A DNA stretch of 64,000 nt from an uncultured Jannaschia sp. (GTDB lineage Bacteria > Pseudomonadota > Alphaproteobacteria > Rhodobacterales > Rhodobacteraceae), in NCBI RefSeq assembly GCF_947494055.1, contig NZ_CANLTR010000007.1:84055-148054 (forward strand), in the 5' to 3' direction. Shown one piece after another: positions 35,826 through 44,356 of the stretch; within the stretch, counting starts at the first letter, position 1, and each line of letters starts with the position of its first letter. The notes beneath the pieces were generated by a model. That model made no database searches. It was not told the origin of the DNA and saw only the letters and a list, made by a program, of their open reading frames with translations. The position numbers and the translations under genes are program-made.

Positions 35826-36225
35826 CGCGACGCGCCCGTCGTGGCGACGGGCCTCGTCCTTGCCCGAATGGCGCTGAAGGAGAAGACCGTGGTGACGCAT
35901 GACGCGGCAGACGCGCTTATGGTTGGGCATGACGAACTCCTCGGCTCGCGCCTGACGCGGCAGGATCGCATGGACCCGACGATAGCCATAGGTTGGCAGC
36001 TCGCCGATCACCGCCCTAATCCGGGCGACGAGGTCCGCATCTGATGCGGGCGGGCGACCGCGGCGGATGATAGAAGCGGTAGGACCCGACTTTGCCTGCT
36101 CCCCCACGTTCGAGCAAGCAACGCCCAGTACCTCGCACACGGCGCTCACCCAATGCCCGGCAGGGCATGCTCGCATGCCCGAGAGGGGGAACCTCCCGCG
36201 GGCCATGATAGCACAAGTTAGGGAC
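35815..36225 (-). pseudogene. IS2-like (IS3 family) transposase OrfB, truncated
   Basis: N-terminal part of an IS3-family OrfB integrase. The frame reads SLTCAIMARGRFPLSGM and later RGRPPASDADLVARIRAVIGELPTYGYRRVHAIL, RVCRVMRHHGLLLQRHSG and HDGRVAV, closely following the InsD/IS2 group up to residue about 140. The DDE catalytic domain is absent: sequence breaks off just after GRVAV where the RND pseudogene abuts. The element is therefore dead. The frame lies minus one relative to OrfA, as expected for programmed frameshifting in this family. Confidence 0.8.
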
Positions 36226-36490
36226 GCTTCTTGGGGACGGCGACATCGAGCGCCTCGCGCAGGATCTCCGCTTCCATGGTCTTCTTGCCCAGCAGACGCT
36301 GGAGTTCGCAGACCTGGTTCTGCGCCGTGCGGTGCTCGGAGGCAACCACGACCCCCTCGCGGGCATTCGTCGCCGCGAGGGCGCATCGCGCCGCCAGCTT
36401 GCGCCAAGCGAAGAGCTGGTCGGGCTGGACGCCATTGCGGCGCGCCATCAGGCTTACCGTGACGCCGGGCTCGTACGTCGCCTCGACCAT
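36218..36490 (-). CDS. IS2-like (IS3 family) transposase OrfA
   Basis: 90-residue OrfA with helix-turn-helix. MVEATYEPGVTVSLMARRNG and VQPDQLFAWRKL correspond to the DNA-binding region, followed by a leucine-zipper-like QVCELQRLLGKKTMEAEIL and ALDVAVPKKRP. The A-rich frameshift-like KKRP end leads into OrfB. Intact by itself, but the downstream transposase is truncated, so the element cannot move. Confidence 0.82.
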   Translation of the reverse strand: MVEATYEPGVTVSLMARRNGVQPDQLFAWRKLAARCALAATNAREGVVVASEHRTAQNQVCELQRLLGKKTMEAEILREALDVAVPKKRP

Positions 36491-36592
36491 CGCCAGCTTC
36501 TCGGCCGGCGACCACCGGCGGCGGCGCTACGGCTCGATCAGGATCCCGGACCATGGGATGTGGCCAGTCATGGTGGGAACAGTACTCCTACC

Positions 36593-38027
36593 CCTTAGCA
36601 GCCTGCTGAAGAAGTCGCCGGGGTGGAACGATCTCCTCGGGACAGGGCCGGTTGCCTGAGCTTCCGGCCTGTCAGCGTGAACGGTATGCCCGGCTGATGC
36701 CGCTTTTCGGCTTCATGGGGCTAGCAATCAAAGCAACCGGGCGAGGTTGTTGGCTGCCATCGTCAGAATGGAGCAAGAACGCACCCGCTCGACGCCGCGA
36801 TAGACGGTCTGGGCCATGACGCCGACGGGCCCAGCCGAATGCCTCTTCGATCCGCTTCCGGTGCCTCAGGGATAGGTCATAACCCCTGTGCCGGGTGATG
36901 CGCCCGTCAATCGCTGAATATATCGCCTTCCGGGCGATATGCGGTGTCACGCAGGCCTGTCGCAGATCAGCGACAAACCTGGCAGCGTCATATCCCTTGT
37001 CCGCTCCGAGGGTCAGCTTGCAGGTCGATCCCGGGGAGTGGCGATGGACCATGTCGAGCGCGGCACGCCGTTCGGCATGGCCGTCCGCTTCGATAAGATC
37101 GCCTTGGACGATCAGGCCACTGCGGTTCTCCATCAGCGCATGGCCGATGAAGCATAGCATCGCCCCGGTGCCGGGCGACTTCCTGTAGAGCCGGGCGTCC
37201 GGGTTGGTCGTCGAGACATGGGTGGCATTCGAACGCTTCTCACCCCGAAAGTCGCCCTCGGCGTTGCGGTGTTGGCGGGTGGGACGGGGTATCGGGTCGG
37301 TCTCGGTTTGGGTCTGTGCGGGCTGCTCGGCTGCAATCGTGTCTGGCGCGGGCGGGTCGCCCGGCCCCTCGTCATCGGGCGGTGCGACCTCAGGCTTCGG
37401 CTGAATGTTCTTCATCGAAGCCCAGGCTTTGACGAGCGTGCCGTCGACCGAGAACCGAAGGACCGCGCAGCGAAATGCTCGTCCGACAGGAGCGGCGAGA
37501 CCTCCCGGTGTGCCAGGATCGCCGCCATGACCTTGCGCGACATCTCGGTCGTCAGCAGTCGGTCGCGGTTCTTCGTGAACACCGTCGGCCTGCGGCCCGG
37601 GGCTTCGCACGTTCAGGGCTCGCGCCCTTCACCCCAGACCTGGTCGTCGATGCCCAGCCCCACGAACCAGCGGAACAGCAGGTTATACTGCATCTGCTCC
37701 ATCAGCTGCCGCTGGGAGCGGATTGAGAAGAGGATCTGGAGCAGGCTGGCCCGGATCAGGCGTTCCGGCGCAATCGAGGGGCGACCGAAACCGGTATAGA
37801 GCGCTTCAAATCGGTATCGAGACTGGCGAGCGCGTCGTTCACCACCTGCCCGATCTTGCGCAGGGGATGCCGTGCCGGAATGCGCGCCTCCAGGTCAACA
37901 TAGCTGACCAGCGATCCGCTCGTCTCATCTATGCCGCGCATCACCGCCCTCCGCCCTGGTGGCCCAAAGAATGAATCATGTTCCTGAAACCGGGTCGAAG
38001 CCCGACTTCTTCAGCAGCATGCTAGGG
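36593..38027 (-). mobile_element. IS5-family insertion sequence, degenerate
   Basis: About 1.43 kb bounded by imperfect inverted repeats: 36593-36617 and 38003-38027 match at 22 of 25 positions, sharing an inner CTGCTGAAGAAGTCG. They enclose a broken IS5-type transposase on the minus strand. A target-site duplication could not be fixed because the outermost bases are similar to the IR. The element sits between the IS3 remnant and the 3' end of the RND pseudogene, so it probably entered after the IS3 element. Confidence 0.75.
36672..37944 (-). pseudogene. IS5-family transposase, frameshifted
   Basis: Reads from an N-terminal DETSGSLVSYVDLEARIPARHPLRKI (start near 37944) through a region where the expected RQLMEQMQYNLLFRWFVGLGIDDQVW is in another frame, then to RFSVDGTLVKAWASMKNIQPKP (first DDE Asp), LTLGADKGYDAARF (second Asp) and RKRIEEAFGWARRR (Glu). 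At least two frameshifts (near 37780 and 37460) and an extra segment between DQVW and PTVFTKN break it. It cannot make a full transposase. Confidence 0.8.
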
Positions 38028-38040
38028 AAGTGGAAGACCC

Positions 38041-38392
38041 TGTCCGGTCAATTTGGGGGCAGCTTCATTGTCGGCCAAGAACGCGATCCCGTTCGTCGCC
38101 TTCGCCGAAGAGGCGCGACAAGACGGCCCGAGCCCCGCCGAACCGGCGGCCAGGGCCGGGGAGCTGCGCCTGCGCCCGGTGCTGATGACGGCCCGCAGCT
38201 TCATCCGCGGCGTGCTCCCCCTCGCCTTCGCCAGCGGCGCCAATGCCTAGACTTCGATCGGGATCACGGAGACCGGCGGCATGGGCGCGGCGACAATCCT
38301 GACCCCCTTGGTGACGCCGGTCCCCTACATGCTGGCCGCCCGCCTCCGGGGCAATCGGGCGGGTCAAGGACAAACCGACTGAAGCGGGTCAC
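38041..38392 (+). pseudogene. RND efflux pump pseudogene, C-terminal fragment
   Basis: The frame reads LSAKNAIPFVAFAEEARQDG, then RLRPVLMTARSFIRGVLPLAFASGANA, a TAG, and TSIGITETGGMGAATILTPLV, ending in a TGA at 38392. These match the last transmembrane helices of AcrB-type pumps (LSAKNAILIVEFA, LRPILMTSLAFILGVLPL, GGMVTATVLAIFFVPVF). It is the continuation of the RND pseudogene at 34.6-35.8 kb, with about a quarter of the gene between them lost. The IS elements lie in the gap. Confidence 0.82.
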
Positions 38393-38544
38393 GCGCGCGT
38401 CGACATCCGCGGCAGACGCGCCTGCGGCACGCCGGGCCGTTCCCGACCTCCCCGAGCCAGAGATCCACGGACCGGCAGACCGCAGAACCCTCGCCGAGAA
38501 TCAAGCCGGACACGGTCCCGCCTTCACCCCAAGCTCGGCGCATC

Positions 38545-39594
38545 TCATCCGATATCCGCTCGCGCCACGCCCGTCGCCTTCACCAGCGCCCAGATCACGC
38601 GACCTTCGCTCAGGTCCAGCGTCGCGGCCGATCGCCGCGTCACGCGGGCCAGCAGATGCCCCTCCCCGATCGCCAGTCGCAGCATGACGCCCGGCCCCTG
38701 CCCCGGCTGCGCCGACGCCACCGTGCCCGCCAGCACGTTGAGCGCCGACACGCCCCGCGGCCGTTCGGTCGCCACGATCACGTCCTCGGCCCGGATGCGG
38801 AGGCGCAGCCGCGACCCGACCCCGCCCGCGCCCACGACCTGCACCGTCCCGACCGCCGTCTCCACAGCCGCGATCCCGTCCGCCTCCGAGACCACCCGCC
38901 CCGTCAGGACCGCCCCCGCCTGCGACGGCCCCATCAGCGCGGCGACCGACGGGTCCGAGAGGATCTCGCCCACCGGCCCGGCGCGCGCCACCTGGCCGTC
39001 GCGCAGCAGGACCAGCGTGTCGGCCAGCCGCGCCACCTCCTCGACCGCGTGGCTGATATAGAGGATCGGCACGCCCGCATCCCGCACCCGTTCCAGCCAG
39101 GGCAGGACCCGGTCGCGGCGCGGCCCGTCGAGCGCCGCCAGCGGCTCGTCGAGGATCAGGAGCCGCGGCCGCCGGAGGAGGGCCCGCCCGATCGCGACCC
39201 GCGCCGCCTCCCCGCCCGACAGGCCGGCCGTGCGCCGTCCCAGCAGGTCCCCGATCCCCAGCATCTCGCAGACGTCCCCGGGATCGGCCCCCCGCGGCGC
39301 CCCGTAGAGCAGGTTTCGCCGCACGTTCAGATGCGGGAACAGCCGCGCCTCCTGAAAGACGTAGCCGATGTCGCGCCGGTGCGGCGGCAGGTCCGTGCCA
39401 GGGCCGAACAGCACCCGCCCGTCGAGCGCGATGCGCCCGGCATCGGGCCGCGCCAGCCCCGCGACGCAGCGGGCGAGCGTCGTCTTGCCGGCCCCCGAAG
39501 GCCCGAAGATCGCCGTCGTGCCCGCGTCCGCCTCGAGCGCCACGTCGAGCGTGAAGGCCCCGACGGACCGCTGCAGCGCGACCTCCAACATCAA
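38545..39594 (-). CDS. modC: molybdate ABC transporter ATP-binding protein ModC
   Basis: 349-residue ATPase of the molybdate importer. Walker A IFGPSGAGKTTLARCV, Q-loop YVFQEARLFPHLNV, signature LSGGEAARVAIGRALL, Walker B LLILDEPLAALDGP. A C-terminal MOP/TOBE-like domain (from about residue 240, LTGRVVSEADGIAAVETAVG onwards, ASAQPGQG) binds oxyanion or regulates transport. It is the last gene of modABC and follows modB with a 4-bp overlap. Length is typical for ModC. Confidence 0.92.
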   Translation of the reverse strand: MMLEVALQRSVGAFTLDVALEADAGTTAIFGPSGAGKTTLARCVAGLARPDAGRIALDGRVLFGPGTDLPPHRRDIGYVFQEARLFPHLNVRRNLLYGAPRGADPGDVCEMLGIGDLLGRRTAGLSGGEAARVAIGRALLRRPRLLILDEPLAALDGPRRDRVLPWLERVRDAGVPILYISHAVEEVARLADTLVLLRDGQVARAGPVGEILSDPSVAALMGPSQAGAVLTGRVVSEADGIAAVETAVGTVQVVGAGGVGSRLRLRIRAEDVIVATERPRGVSALNVLAGTVASAQPGQGPGVMLRLAIGEGHLLARVTRRSAATLDLSEGRVIWALVKATGVARADIG

Positions 39595-40283
39595 CGCCCC
39601 GCCACGCGCGCGGCGAGCCGTGGCGCGAGCCAGTTCGACGCCAGCACCGCGCCGACCGCGACGAGCACCGCCACGACGACCATGCCGCGCAGCCCCGGCG
39701 CACCGCCCGGCACCTGCAGGAAGGCGTAGATCGCCGCGGGCAACGTGCGCGTCTCGCCGGGGATCGAGGCGACGAAGGTGATGGTCGCGCCGAACTCCCC
39801 GAACGCCTTGGCGAAGCCCAGCGTCACCCCGGCGAGCAGGCCGGGGGCCGCGAGCGGCAGCGTGACCGTGAGCCAGACCCTGAGCGGCGAGGCCCCCAGC
39901 GTCGCCGCCGCCTCCTCCAGCCGCGGGTCCACCGCCTCGAAAGCCAGCCGGATCGCCCGCACGATCAGCGGAAAGGCCATGATCGCCGCCGCAAGCGCCG
40001 CCCCGGTCCAGCGGAAGGCGAGCCCGAGACCCAGCGGCTCGAGCACCGCGCCCAGCGGTCCCGACCGCGAGAACAGCAGGAGCAGCGCGTAGCCCGTCAC
40101 CACCGGCGGCAGGACGAGCGGCAGGTGCACCGCCGCGTCGAGCAGGCCCTTGCCCCGGAACGTCCCCCGCGCCAGCAGATGCGCCACCCAGATCGCCAGC
40201 GGCAACGAGACCAGCGTGGCGGTCAGCGAAACCTTCAGCGACAGCGCGAGCGCCGACAGGGCGTCGGGCGGCAGGTCAATCAA
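39591..40283 (-). CDS. modB: molybdate ABC transporter permease ModB
   Basis: 230-residue inner-membrane permease with five or six hydrophobic helices. The EAA-like loop EEAAATLGASPLRVWLTVTLPLAAPG (near residue 140) contacts ModC. The segment HLPLVLPPVVTGYALLLLF is characteristic of ModB. Start ATG overlaps the modA stop by 4 bases, and its stop overlaps modC. Known ModB proteins are about 220-230 residues, as here. Confidence 0.92.
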   Translation of the reverse strand: MIDLPPDALSALALSLKVSLTATLVSLPLAIWVAHLLARGTFRGKGLLDAAVHLPLVLPPVVTGYALLLLFSRSGPLGAVLEPLGLGLAFRWTGAALAAAIMAFPLIVRAIRLAFEAVDPRLEEAAATLGASPLRVWLTVTLPLAAPGLLAGVTLGFAKAFGEFGATITFVASIPGETRTLPAAIYAFLQVPGGAPGLRGMVVVAVLVAVGAVLASNWLAPRLAARVAGR

Positions 40284-41029
40284 GAGGCGAAGCCGTGGCG
40301 CGCGAAGACGTCGCGCGCATCGACGACATGGTCGAGAAAATCGCGCGCCCCGGCCGCGGTCCCGGCGACCACCGCGCCGGGATAGGCGATCGGGTCATGC
40401 GCCTCCGACGGGATCTCGGCGGCCACGCTCACGCCGCTCCCGACGATGTCGGACCCGTAGACCAGCCCGAAAGGCACGTCCCCCCGCGCGACATAGGCCA
40501 AGGCCGCGCGAACGTCCTCGGCGTAGAGCATTCGCTGCGCGAGGGCCTGCCAGAGCCCAAGCGCCTCGAGCGCGTCCTGCGCGTAGCGGCCGGCCGGCAC
40601 CGACATCGGCTCGCCCATCGCGATGCGTCCGTCCGCGCCCAGCCTGCCGAGGATCGCCGCGGCTTCCAGCGGCACGGGACCGCCCCCCGGCGGGCCGGCC
40701 ATGACGAGCCGGTTGGTTGCGACCGACACCGGCGTGCCGTCGAGCACGCCCTGCCCGGCCAGCCAGTCCATCCAGTCGACCGCCGCCAGCAGGACGACAT
40801 CCGCCGGCGCCCCGGCCGCGACCTGCCGCGCCAGCGTCCCGCTCCCGCCGTAGGACAAAGCCACGGGCCCGTCCCAGGCGGCGGCGATCTCGTCGAGCGC
40901 GGGCTTCAGCGACGCGGCGGCGAAGATCGTCAGCGGCGGCGCCTGCGCGCCCGCGCGGAAGGGGCCGGCAACGAGCATTGCGGCAAGAAGCGCGCGGCGG
41001 GTGACGTCAGAACGGATGCGGCTGGCCAT
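40280..41029 (-). CDS. modA: molybdate-binding periplasmic protein ModA
   Basis: 249-residue periplasmic oxyanion receptor. N-terminal signal RSDVTRRALLAAMLVAGPFRAGAQA with a twin-Arg, then LTIFAAASLKPALDEIAAAW (family's first strand with the oxyanion Ser) and VALSYGGSGTLARQVAAGAPADVVLLA. The C-terminal LVYGSDIVGSGVSVAAEIP and PIAYPGAVVAGT also fit ModA. The start at 41029 lies 23 bases inside the preceding SDR gene; a later Met (MLVAGPF) is less likely because it would drop most of the signal's charged end. First transporter gene of modABC. Confidence 0.92.
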   Translation of the reverse strand: MASRIRSDVTRRALLAAMLVAGPFRAGAQAPPLTIFAAASLKPALDEIAAAWDGPVALSYGGSGTLARQVAAGAPADVVLLAAVDWMDWLAGQGVLDGTPVSVATNRLVMAGPPGGGPVPLEAAAILGRLGADGRIAMGEPMSVPAGRYAQDALEALGLWQALAQRMLYAEDVRAALAYVARGDVPFGLVYGSDIVGSGVSVAAEIPSEAHDPIAYPGAVVAGTAAGARDFLDHVVDARDVFARHGFAS

Positions 41030-41633
41030 CGAACGTCTCGAACCGGCCCGAGCTCTCCATATCGAGCGCCTCGAACCGGTCCCACAGGCCGCGCGCCGAT
41101 TGCTCGGCCGTCACGCCGGCGGCCGCGCCGCCCATATCGGTCTGCACCCATCCGGGATGGTAGATGCCGACCGCGATGCCGCGATCCTTCAGGGCGGTCG
41201 CGAGATTGGCGCCGATATTGGCCGCGGCGGCCTTCGAGGCGCGATAGGCGAAGCCGCTCGACCCGGTGCGTTCGGAGGAGCCCATCTGCGAGGAGACGAT
41301 GGCGATCCGCCCACCCTCGGAGAGATTGGCAAGCTGCGCCTGCACGGTCAGGATCACGCCGGTCACGTTGGTGTCGAAGGTGTCGCGCAGCTGCTCGGCG
41401 GTCACGTCCTCGATCCCGGCCGAGCGGTCGAGATAGACGCCCGCGTTGCAGACAAGGAAATCGATCGCGCCGGCCGCCCGCGCCGCCTCGGCCTGCGAGG
41501 CCGGATCGGTCACTTCGAGCGTGAGGCCCGCGCCGTCGCGCGTCGTGCCCAGCACCTCGTGGCCCCGCGCCACCCCCTCGGTGACCAGCGCGGCGCCGAC
41601 CCCGCGGGACGCTCCCGTGACCAGTGCGCGCAT
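41007..41633 (-). CDS. short-chain dehydrogenase/reductase
   Basis: 208-residue SDR. The motif VTGASRGVGAALVTEG (residues 5-20), NAGVYLDRSAGIE and the active-site Tyr-Lys in GFAYRASKAAAANIG are visible. It is the short, cytoplasmic type with no tail. Start overlaps the DUF1178 stop by one base and its 3' end overlaps modA, so it lies in an operon with molybdate uptake. Whether it works with a molybdoenzyme is unknown. Substrate is not predictable. Confidence 0.82.
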   Translation of the reverse strand: MRALVTGASRGVGAALVTEGVARGHEVLGTTRDGAGLTLEVTDPASQAEAARAAGAIDFLVCNAGVYLDRSAGIEDVTAEQLRDTFDTNVTGVILTVQAQLANLSEGGRIAIVSSQMGSSERTGSSGFAYRASKAAAANIGANLATALKDRGIAVGIYHPGWVQTDMGGAAAGVTAEQSARGLWDRFEALDMESSGRFETFDGQPHPF

Positions 41634-42049
41634 CAGTTGGTCTTGGCCTTCGGCATGAAGGGCAGCGGCGCGATCGGCACGCCGTCCTCCAGAAGGCTGC
41701 GCACCTCGCGCGCATTGGCTTCGCCGTAGATGGCCTTGTCGGCGCGGCGATCCTCAGCCTGCGCGGCCTCGTGCAGGGCGCGTGCCTCCGTGGCGAAGCG
41801 GCCTCCGACATAAGTCGCCTCGCTCTCCACCTTGCGGCGGAACGCCGCGATCTTCGCCTCGAGCGGCGTCTCGGACGCATCCTGGCGGCTGCCGACCTTG
41901 GGCGCCATCAGCGATTTCGAGACATCCGTCGACCCGCAGGTGGCGCAGGACAACATTCCCTTCGCGGCCAGCCCGTCGAACGCGTCGGCCGACTGGAACC
42001 AGCTCTCGAAGGCATGTCCCCCGGCGCAACGGAGTGCGTAACGGATCAT
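41633..42049 (-). CDS. DUF1178 family zinc-ribbon-like protein
   Basis: 138-residue soluble protein of the DUF1178 family, common in Alphaproteobacteria. The N-terminus IRYALRCAGGHAFESWFQSADAF and the CxxC in MLSCATCGSTDVSKSLMAP define the family and suggest a zinc ribbon. The C-terminus is KAIYGEANAREVRSLLEDGVPIAPLPF. It is first in the operon with the SDR and modABC. The function of the family is unknown. Confidence 0.88.
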   Translation of the reverse strand: MIRYALRCAGGHAFESWFQSADAFDGLAAKGMLSCATCGSTDVSKSLMAPKVGSRQDASETPLEAKIAAFRRKVESEATYVGGRFATEARALHEAAQAEDRRADKAIYGEANAREVRSLLEDGVPIAPLPFMPKAKTN

Positions 42050-42184
42050 CGTGGCTCCCCTCTGAAAGACCTATTCAAGATAAGGGGTCCTGCCGCGCCT
42101 GCAAGTCGCGCTTGAAGCGGCCGGGGCCCCGTCTAAGCTTGGTGTCATGGAGACCGGCCGTTTCATTTTCGTTGACGTTGCGGC

Positions 42185-43315
42185 GTGACACCGCTCCTTC
42201 TAGGCTCCGAGATCTATCGCGGGTCCAGCTACGGGACGTGGCATCCGCTGCGCGTGCCGCGGGTCAGTACGGTGCTCGACCTGACCCGCGCGATGGGCTG
42301 GCTGCCGCCCGCGCGGTTCCGGGCGTCGCCGCGCGCCAAGCCCGCCGCGCTGACGCTCTGGCACACGCAAGATTACGTGGACGCGCTCGAACGCGTCGAG
42401 GCGACGCAGGATGCGAGCGAGACCGACACGGCGCGTCACGGCCTCGGCACGCTCTCCAATCCGGTCTTTCCCGAGATGTTCCGCCGCCCCGCCACCGGCG
42501 CCGGTGCGTCCCTGCTGGCGGGCGAGCTCCTGCGGGACGGCGGGCGCATCCACAATCCCGGCGGCGGCACGCATCACGGGATGCCCGACCGCGCAAGCGG
42601 GTTCTGCTACCTCAACGACGCGGTGCTGGGCATCCTCTCGCTCCGTCGCAACAAGGCGCGGCGGATCGCCTACGTGGACATCGACGCGCATCACATGGAC
42701 GGGGTGCAGCACGCCTTCGCGGACGATCCCGACACGCTCCTGATCTCCACCCACGAGGAGAAGCGCTGGCCCTTCACCGGCGCGCTCGGGGATGCGGGCG
42801 TGGGTCAGGTCTTCAACCTGCCCCTGCCGCGCGCGACCAACGACAGCGAGTTCGCGCTGGCCCGCGACCGGCTGATCCTGCCGGCGGTGGAGGCCTTCGC
42901 ACCGGACGCGATCGTGATGCAATGCGGCGCCGACGCGGTTGAGGACGACCCGCTGTCGCGCCTGGCACTCTCGAACAACGCGCATTGGGCCTGCCTCGCC
43001 GCGCTCATGCCGCTGGCACCGCGCTTCCTGCTACTGGGCGGCGGCGGCTACAATCCGTGGTCCGTGGGCCGGCTCTGGTCGGGGAACTGGGCCGTGCTCT
43101 CGGGGAAGGAGATCCCCGACCGCCTGCCCCCCGAGGCGGAGGCGGTGCTGCGCGGCTTGCGCTTCGACGGCAATTCGCGCGGCCGCAACCCGCCGGAACG
43201 GTGGTTCACGACGCTGCGCGACCCGCCGTGCGCGGGCCCGGTGCGCGCGGAGATCACCGACCGGGTGGCGCATCTGGCGGCGCGCATCGGCCGGATGCCG
43301 GGACGCCCGGCCTGA
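42185..43315 (+). CDS. acetoin utilisation/histone deacetylase-like amidohydrolase
   Basis: 376-residue zinc hydrolase of the histone-deacetylase superfamily, possibly AcuC-like or acetylpolyamine amidohydrolase-like. The core HH in NPGGGTHHGMPDRASGFCYLND and the metal ligands Asp and His in IAYVDIDAHHMDGVQHAFAD are clear. Asp in VMQCGADAVEDDP and the GGGGYNPWSVGRLW C-terminal motif complete the site. Members deacetylate acetyl-lysine or small amines, or process histones in archaea. The GTG start at 42185 has no strong ribosome site. It is divergent from the DUF1178 operon by 135 bases. Confidence 0.88.
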   Translation: MTPLLLGSEIYRGSSYGTWHPLRVPRVSTVLDLTRAMGWLPPARFRASPRAKPAALTLWHTQDYVDALERVEATQDASETDTARHGLGTLSNPVFPEMFRRPATGAGASLLAGELLRDGGRIHNPGGGTHHGMPDRASGFCYLNDAVLGILSLRRNKARRIAYVDIDAHHMDGVQHAFADDPDTLLISTHEEKRWPFTGALGDAGVGQVFNLPLPRATNDSEFALARDRLILPAVEAFAPDAIVMQCGADAVEDDPLSRLALSNNAHWACLAALMPLAPRFLLLGGGGYNPWSVGRLWSGNWAVLSGKEIPDRLPPEAEAVLRGLRFDGNSRGRNPPERWFTTLRDPPCAGPVRAEITDRVAHLAARIGRMPGRPA

Positions 43316-43320
43316 TCCGC

Positions 43321-43370
43321 GGGACCGGGGCCAGCCCCGGACCCCGGGATATTTGGTAAGCAAAGACGGG
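43321..43370. repeat. intergenic hairpin repeat, copy A
   Basis: A 50-bp motif containing the hairpin CCGGGGCCAGCCCCGG and the tail CCCGGGATATTTGG. It is repeated in inverted orientation at 53313-53363 with 48 of 50 aligned bases identical and one extra base. It lies between the HDAC-like gene and the convergent dehydrogenase gene, where it may act as a bidirectional terminator or processing site. Confidence 0.8.
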
Positions 43371-43405
43371 GGCCGGACGCGCCGATCGCGTCCGACGCCC
43401 CGAGC

Positions 43406-44356
43406 TTACAGATCGCGGCATTCCGGAACCGCGGTCAGGACCGAGCCGTCCTTCTGCCATTGCAGCAGGTTGCGTACCACGAGGTCGCCCATCGCCGCGC
43501 GGGTCTCGTACGTGGCCGACGCGACGTGCGGCAGCAGGACGACGTTCTCCATCTCCTTGAGCGCATCGGGGATCTTCGGCTCGGCCTCGAACACGTCGAG
43601 CCCCGCCCCGGCGATCCGCTTGTCGAGCAGCGCCTGGATCAACGCCGCCTCGTCTGTGACCGAGCCGCGCGCGAGGTTGAAGAACAGCCCGTCGGGGCCC
43701 AGCGCGTCGAACACTTCGGCGCTCACCAGATGCTCGGTCTCGGCCCCGCCCGGCGTGATGGCGACCAGGACCTCCACCGCCTGCGCGAGCGCGACAGGAT
43801 TGTCGTGGTAGGTATAGGGCACGTCCTTGCGGCTGCGCGAATGGTAGTGGATCTCCGCATCGAACGCCTCGCAGCGGTCGGCGATGGTCTGCCCGATCCG
43901 GCCGAGGCCCAGGATGCCGACCCGGCGCCCCTGGATCGAGCGGGTCAGCGGATAGGCGCCGTCCTTCGCCCAGGCCCCGGAGCGGGCGTGGCGCTCGGAC
44001 CCGAGCAGATCGCGGGACACGGCGAGCCAGAGCATGACGAAGGTGTTCGCGACCTCGTCGTTGAGCACGTCGGGCGTGTGCGTAACGAGGATCCCGCGCG
44101 CCGCGCAGGCCTCGGCGTCGATCGAATCGTAGCCCACGCCGAAGCTGGACACGACCTTCAGTCCCGTCGCGGCCGACAGGACGTCGTCCGGCAGGCCCGC
44201 GGTGGTGACGACGGCCGGATAATCCCCGCCGCGCTCGGCGAGGAAGGCGGCGCGGTCCGACTGATCGGCCAGCACGTCGATCTCGAACGCTTCCGCAAGC
44301 GCGTCGCGCATGCGGTCGGAGATCGACCCGATCTGGAGGAGTTTCGTGCTACTCAT
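43406..44356 (-). CDS. D-isomer-specific 2-hydroxyacid dehydrogenase
   Basis: 316-residue NAD(P)-dependent reductase or dehydrogenase of the glyoxylate/hydroxypyruvate-reductase type. The NAD motif is VGILGLGRIGQTIADRCEAFD. The catalytic Arg is in FFNLARGSVTDEAAL, the Glu in AGLDVFEAEPKIP and the His in VVLLPHVASAT. Cytosolic. Likely acts on the hydroxy-acid or hydroxypyruvate arising from sugar-acid catabolism. Overlaps the FAH hydrolase gene by 8 bases, so the genes are coupled (hydrolase first). Confidence 0.88.
   Translation of the reverse strand: MSSTKLLQIGSISDRMRDALAEAFEIDVLADQSDRAAFLAERGGDYPAVVTTAGLPDDVLSAATGLKVVSSFGVGYDSIDAEACAARGILVTHTPDVLNDEVANTFVMLWLAVSRDLLGSERHARSGAWAKDGAYPLTRSIQGRRVGILGLGRIGQTIADRCEAFDAEIHYHSRSRKDVPYTYHDNPVALAQAVEVLVAITPGGAETEHLVSAEVFDALGPDGLFFNLARGSVTDEAALIQALLDKRIAGAGLDVFEAEPKIPDALKEMENVVLLPHVASATYETRAAMGDLVVRNLLQWQKDGSVLTAVPECRDL

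Larger units (their letters stand above)
35815..36592 (-). mobile_element. IS3-family (IS2-group) remnant
   Basis: Encloses the OrfA gene and truncated OrfB. Its downstream (minus-strand 3') end is joined to the RND pseudogene by deletion, and its 5' side continues to position 36592, where an IS5-type element begins. A few tens of bases after that element (near 38028-38050, including a run with GTCAATTTGGGGGCA) may be the displaced 5' terminal repeat of this IS. I could not confirm terminal repeats. Confidence 0.55.
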
